This document shows, piece by piece, positions 61,364 through 64,000 of a DNA stretch of 64,000 bases; positions within the stretch are counted from its first letter, which is position 1, and each line of letters begins with the position of its first letter. The translations under genes were made by a program, and so were the position numbers. The stretch is from Acidobacteriota bacterium (GTDB taxonomy: Bacteria; Acidobacteriota; Terriglobia; Terriglobales; Acidobacteriaceae), in contig QIAN01000048.1 in NCBI GenBank assembly GCA_003225005.1, positions 62,001 through 126,000 on the forward strand, in the 5' to 3' direction. Below the pieces are notes generated by a model. That model was not told the DNA's origin, made no database searches, and worked only from the letters and a program-made list of their open reading frames with translations.

Positions 61364-64000
61364 ATGAGTATTTCTGCTCCATTCATCCGGCGTCCGATTG
61401 GGACGTCGCTTCTGGCCGCGGCGTTGCTGCTTTCGGGGATTCTCGCCTTTAACTTCCTGCCAGTCGCGTCGTTGCCTAAGGTGGATTTCCCGGTCATTCA
61501 AGTGGGAGCCAGCTTGCCGGGAGCCGATCCGCAAACCATGGCCTCGGCGGTAGCTACGCCGCTGGAACGTCAGTTCGGACGCATTGCAGGCATCAATCAA
61601 ATGACCTCCACGAGCCAACTCGGCTCGACCAGTGTCGTACTGCAATTTGATTTGAACCGCGATATCAATGCGGCTGGACGTGACGTCCAAGCCGCAATCA
61701 ACGCCGCGCGCAGCCAACTTCCGGCCAACCTGCCCAGCAATCCGACATACCGCAAAGCGAATCCGGCGGACGCACCGATTCTGATCCTGGCTTTAACCTC
61801 CGACACAATCCCGGTGCCACGCATGTACGACGCGGCCGACTCCATTCTGGCGCAGAAACTTGCGCAGGTCGAAGGGGTAGGCACAGTCTTCGTGGGAGGG
61901 GCGGCTCAGCCGGCGGTGCGAGCTGAAGTCAATCCCACGTTGCTAAACAAATTGGGAGTCGGCCTGGACACCGTGCGCAATGCGCTGAACCTGGCGAACG
62001 CCAACCGCCCCAAAGGACAAGTAGGCAATGCCAGCCAGTCGTGGGCTTTCACCGACAACGACCAGCTTTTTCTCGCAGACCAATATCGTCCGCTGATTGT
62101 CGCCTACAACCATGGCGCCGCCGTGCGGCTCGGGGATGTGGCTGAGGTCTCGGACTCGGTTTCCGACATTCGCAACATCGGACTGGCCAATGGCAAACCG
62201 AGCGTTCTTATCATTATGTTCCGTCAGCCCGGCGCGAACATCATCGCGACGGTAGATCGCGTCCGGGCGATGATGCCTTACCTGCAGTCTTCCATCTCGC
62301 CGGCAATCGAGCTCTCCATCGCCATGGATCGCACGGTTACGGTCCGCGCTTCGGTAAAGGACATCGAGTTCACTCTGATGTTGTCGATCGTGCTCGTAAT
62401 CCTGGTAGTGTTCGCATTTCTACGAACCGTGCGCGCCACTATTATCCCCAGCATCGCGGTGCCGCTTTCGCTGGTTGGAACGTTTGGCGTGATGTATCTG
62501 CTCGGTTATAGCCTAGATAATCTATCGCTGATGGCACTGGCGATTTCGACCGGCTTCGTTGTCGATGATGCCATCGTCGTACTCGAAAACATCACCCGAT
62601 ATCTCGAGCACGGAATGGATCCCGTACAGGCAGCGTTTAAGGGTGCCCAGGAAATTGGTTTTACCGTGCTTTCCATGAGTACATCCCTCGTGGCCGTTTT
62701 CATTCCCCTGCTCATGATGGGCGGCATTGTTGGCCGACTCTTCCGCGAGTTTGCCGTCACGCTAAGCATAGCTATCCTAGTTTCCCTCGTGGTTTCACTT
62801 ACGACCACCCCCACAATGTGTGCCAAGTTTCTGCGCCCCGCCAATGAAAAGCGGCACAACCGCCTGTACCGCTTCAGCGAATGGGGATTTGATTCAGTGC
62901 TCGCCGGATATCGCCACAGTCTGAAGTGGGTGCTCGGACATCAACCTTTCACCCTGGTGGTGACCATCCTGGTCGCGTGTTTGAGTGTTTACCTGTATAT
63001 CATCGTGCCGAAAGGCTTTTTCCCGCAGCAAGACACTGGGCGGATCATGGGGTCGGTGCAGGCTGCGCAGGACATCTCTTTTCAGGCCATGCGCGACAAG
63101 ATGGAACGCTTTGTAAAGATCGTGATGCAAGACCCCGCCGTCAGCACGATCGTGGGCTTCGCGGGCGGCAACACTGCCACGAACCAGGGGCGCATGTTCG
63201 TCATGCTTAAGGCGCTCGGCGAGCGAGGCACCTGCCCCTCCCACCCGTTCTGGAAATCGTGCCCAGGTGTTTCAGCGGATCAAGTGATCAATCGCCTTCG
63301 CGGCAAACTGGCGGTTGTACCTGGAGCAACCTTGTACATGCAGTCGGCACAGGACTTGACCATAGGCGGACGGGCTGGTAACGCGCAGTATCAGTATACC
63401 CTTCAGGGCGAAGACCTTAATGACCTGAATACATGGTCGCCACAGTTGCTCAATAAATTTCGCACGCTGCCCCAGTTGCGCGATGTCAATACCGACCAGC
63501 AGGATCACGGACTACAGGCAAAGCTGGTGATTGATCGCGACACTGCCAGTCGGCTGGGAGTAACTCCCCAAACGATCGACAATGCGCTCTACGATGCTTT
63601 CGGCCAGCGCCAAGTTTCGACGATGTATCGCCCCCTGAACCAATACCATGTCGTCATGGAAGTCGCACCCCGGTTCCAGCAAACTACGGAAGCATTGCAA
63701 GATATTTATGTACGCTCGTCAACCGGGACGCCGGTTCCACTCGCATCGTTTACGCGTTTCGCCCCGTCGAACACGCCGTTGGCGGTAAATCACCAGAGCC
63801 AATTCCCCTCGGTAACAATTTCATTCAACCTCGCACCGGGCGTTTCGCTCGGTGAAGCCACGCAGGCGATTGAAAGCGCACAACGCGCGATCGGATTCCC
63901 CTCGACGATTCAAGCCAGCTTTCAAGGCACCGCTGCCGCCTTTCAAGACTCACTCTCCAGCGAGCCGGTGCTGATTCTGACCGCTCTGGCCGCGGTTTAT
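61364..64000 (+). CDS. RND efflux pump, MdtC-like (3' end outside window)
   Basis: A second HAE1-type pump, read from ATG 61364 (MSISAPFIRRPIGTSLLAAA) and open to the end of the window, giving 879 codons so far of an expected roughly 1030. The Asp pair is in [16 protein letters not shown]. Compared with its upstream relative it has an extra segment near 63222-63268, between MLKALGER and VSADQVINRLRG, which carries two Cys residues (TCPSHPFWKSCPG). The two pumps differ enough to be distinct subunits, as in MdtBC. The start lies three bases after the previous stop. Confidence 0.93.
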   Translation, partial: MSISAPFIRRPIGTSLLAAALLLSGILAFNFLPVASLPKVDFPVIQVGASLPGADPQTMASAVATPLERQFGRIAGINQMTSTSQLGSTSVVLQFDLNRDINAAGRDVQAAINAARSQLPANLPSNPTYRKANPADAPILILALTSDTIPVPRMYDAADSILAQKLAQVEGVGTVFVGGAAQPAVRAEVNPTLLNKLGVGLDTVRNALNLANANRPKGQVGNASQSWAFTDNDQLFLADQYRPLIVAYNHGAAVRLGDVAEVSDSVSDIRNIGLANGKPSVLIIMFRQPGANIIATVDRVRAMMPYLQSSISPAIELSIAMDRTVTVRASVKDIEFTLMLSIVLVILVVFAFLRTVRATIIPSIAVPLSLVGTFGVMYLLGYSLDNLSLMALAISTGFVVDDAIVVLENITRYLEHGMDPVQAAFKGAQEIGFTVLSMSTSLVAVFIPLLMMGGIVGRLFREFAVTLSIAILVSLVVSLTTTPTMCAKFLRPANEKRHNRLYRFSEWGFDSVLAGYRHSLKWVLGHQPFTLVVTILVACLSVYLYIIVPKGFFPQQDTGRIMGSVQAAQDISFQAMRDKMERFVKIVMQDPAVSTIVGFAGGNTATNQGRMFVMLKALGERGTCPSHPFWKSCPGVSADQVINRLRGKLAVVPGATLYMQSAQDLTIGGRAGNAQYQYTLQGEDLNDLNTWSPQLLNKFRTLPQLRDVNTDQQDHGLQAKLVIDRDTASRLGVTPQTIDNALYDAFGQRQVSTMYRPLNQYHVVMEVAPRFQQTTEALQDIYVRSSTGTPVPLASFTRFAPSNTPLAVNHQSQFPSVTISFNLAPGVSLGEATQAIESAQRAIGFPSTIQASFQGTAAAFQDSLSSEPVLILTALAAVY

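Overview
The window reads as a chromosomal segment of an Acidobacteriota bacterium (class Terriglobia, Korobacter/Koribacter-like). This is inferred from gene content: a DUF5916 outer-membrane protein, several hypothetical families I associate with acidobacteria, an ECF sigma/zinc-finger anti-sigma/DUF4097/PDZ run, lpxC (so Gram-negative with lipid A), MCE and RND envelope systems, GC-rich coding DNA and many palindromic intergenic repeats. I saw no phage, plasmid, insertion sequence or CRISPR array. No 16S rRNA is present, so the taxonomic placement is an inference.

Layout. 0.1-6.4 kb (minus): a DUF5916 surface protein, ruvB and an EF-G paralogue. 6.9-12.8 kb: small membrane proteins, a class-I glutamine amidotransferase, hypotheticals and two decayed genes (one split by an in-frame amber codon, one with at least three frameshifts). 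13.2-18.4 kb (plus): housekeeping run ispE, tRNA-Gln(TTG), prs, rplY, pth, rpsF, rpsR, rplI; several of its gaps hold unrelated palindromic repeats. 18.8-22.9 kb: ECF sigma, anti-sigma with HEAT-like repeats, an 18-residue-period DUF4097 protein and a double-PDZ protein, probably one envelope-stress operon. 22.9-29.2 kb: a diguanylate cyclase, recG, lipA, and a TauE/SafE + DUF1634 transporter pair. 29.2-36.7 kb: an MCE protein with five exact 34-residue repeats, a membrane spermidine-synthase-like protein, an amidohydrolase remnant, a CBS protein, DoxX, a full amidohydrolase and a Gfo/Idh/MocA oxidoreductase. 36.7-46.7 kb: HU, a Cys-rich conserved protein, folK, a PilZ effector, lpxC, a LolA-like lipoprotein handler, an SDR reductase, a large GGDEF/HD-GYP protein and a Trm112-like protein. 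47.1-54.1 kb: a small protein, a candidate structured RNA with a strong intrinsic terminator, an orphan MacB-type permease and an envelope-sugar cluster (two polytopic membrane proteins, a 2OG-Fe oxygenase, a GT2). 54.1-64 kb: a structured leader, leuCD, then an MdtABC-like tripartite RND operon whose second pump runs off the window.

Two functional themes stand out. One is envelope biology: LpxC, MCE lipid transport, LolA-like protein, RND efflux, DUF5916, glycosyl transfer and a sigma/anti-sigma module. The other is cyclic-di-GMP signalling: a GGDEF enzyme with an intact inhibitory site, a GGDEF/HD-GYP enzyme whose inhibitory site is altered, and a PilZ receptor. I found no clear defence system or biosynthetic gene cluster. 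The least explained items are the RNA-like elements near 40.9-41.0 kb and 47.5-47.6 kb, the strictly periodic repeat proteins, and the repeats around tRNA-Gln.
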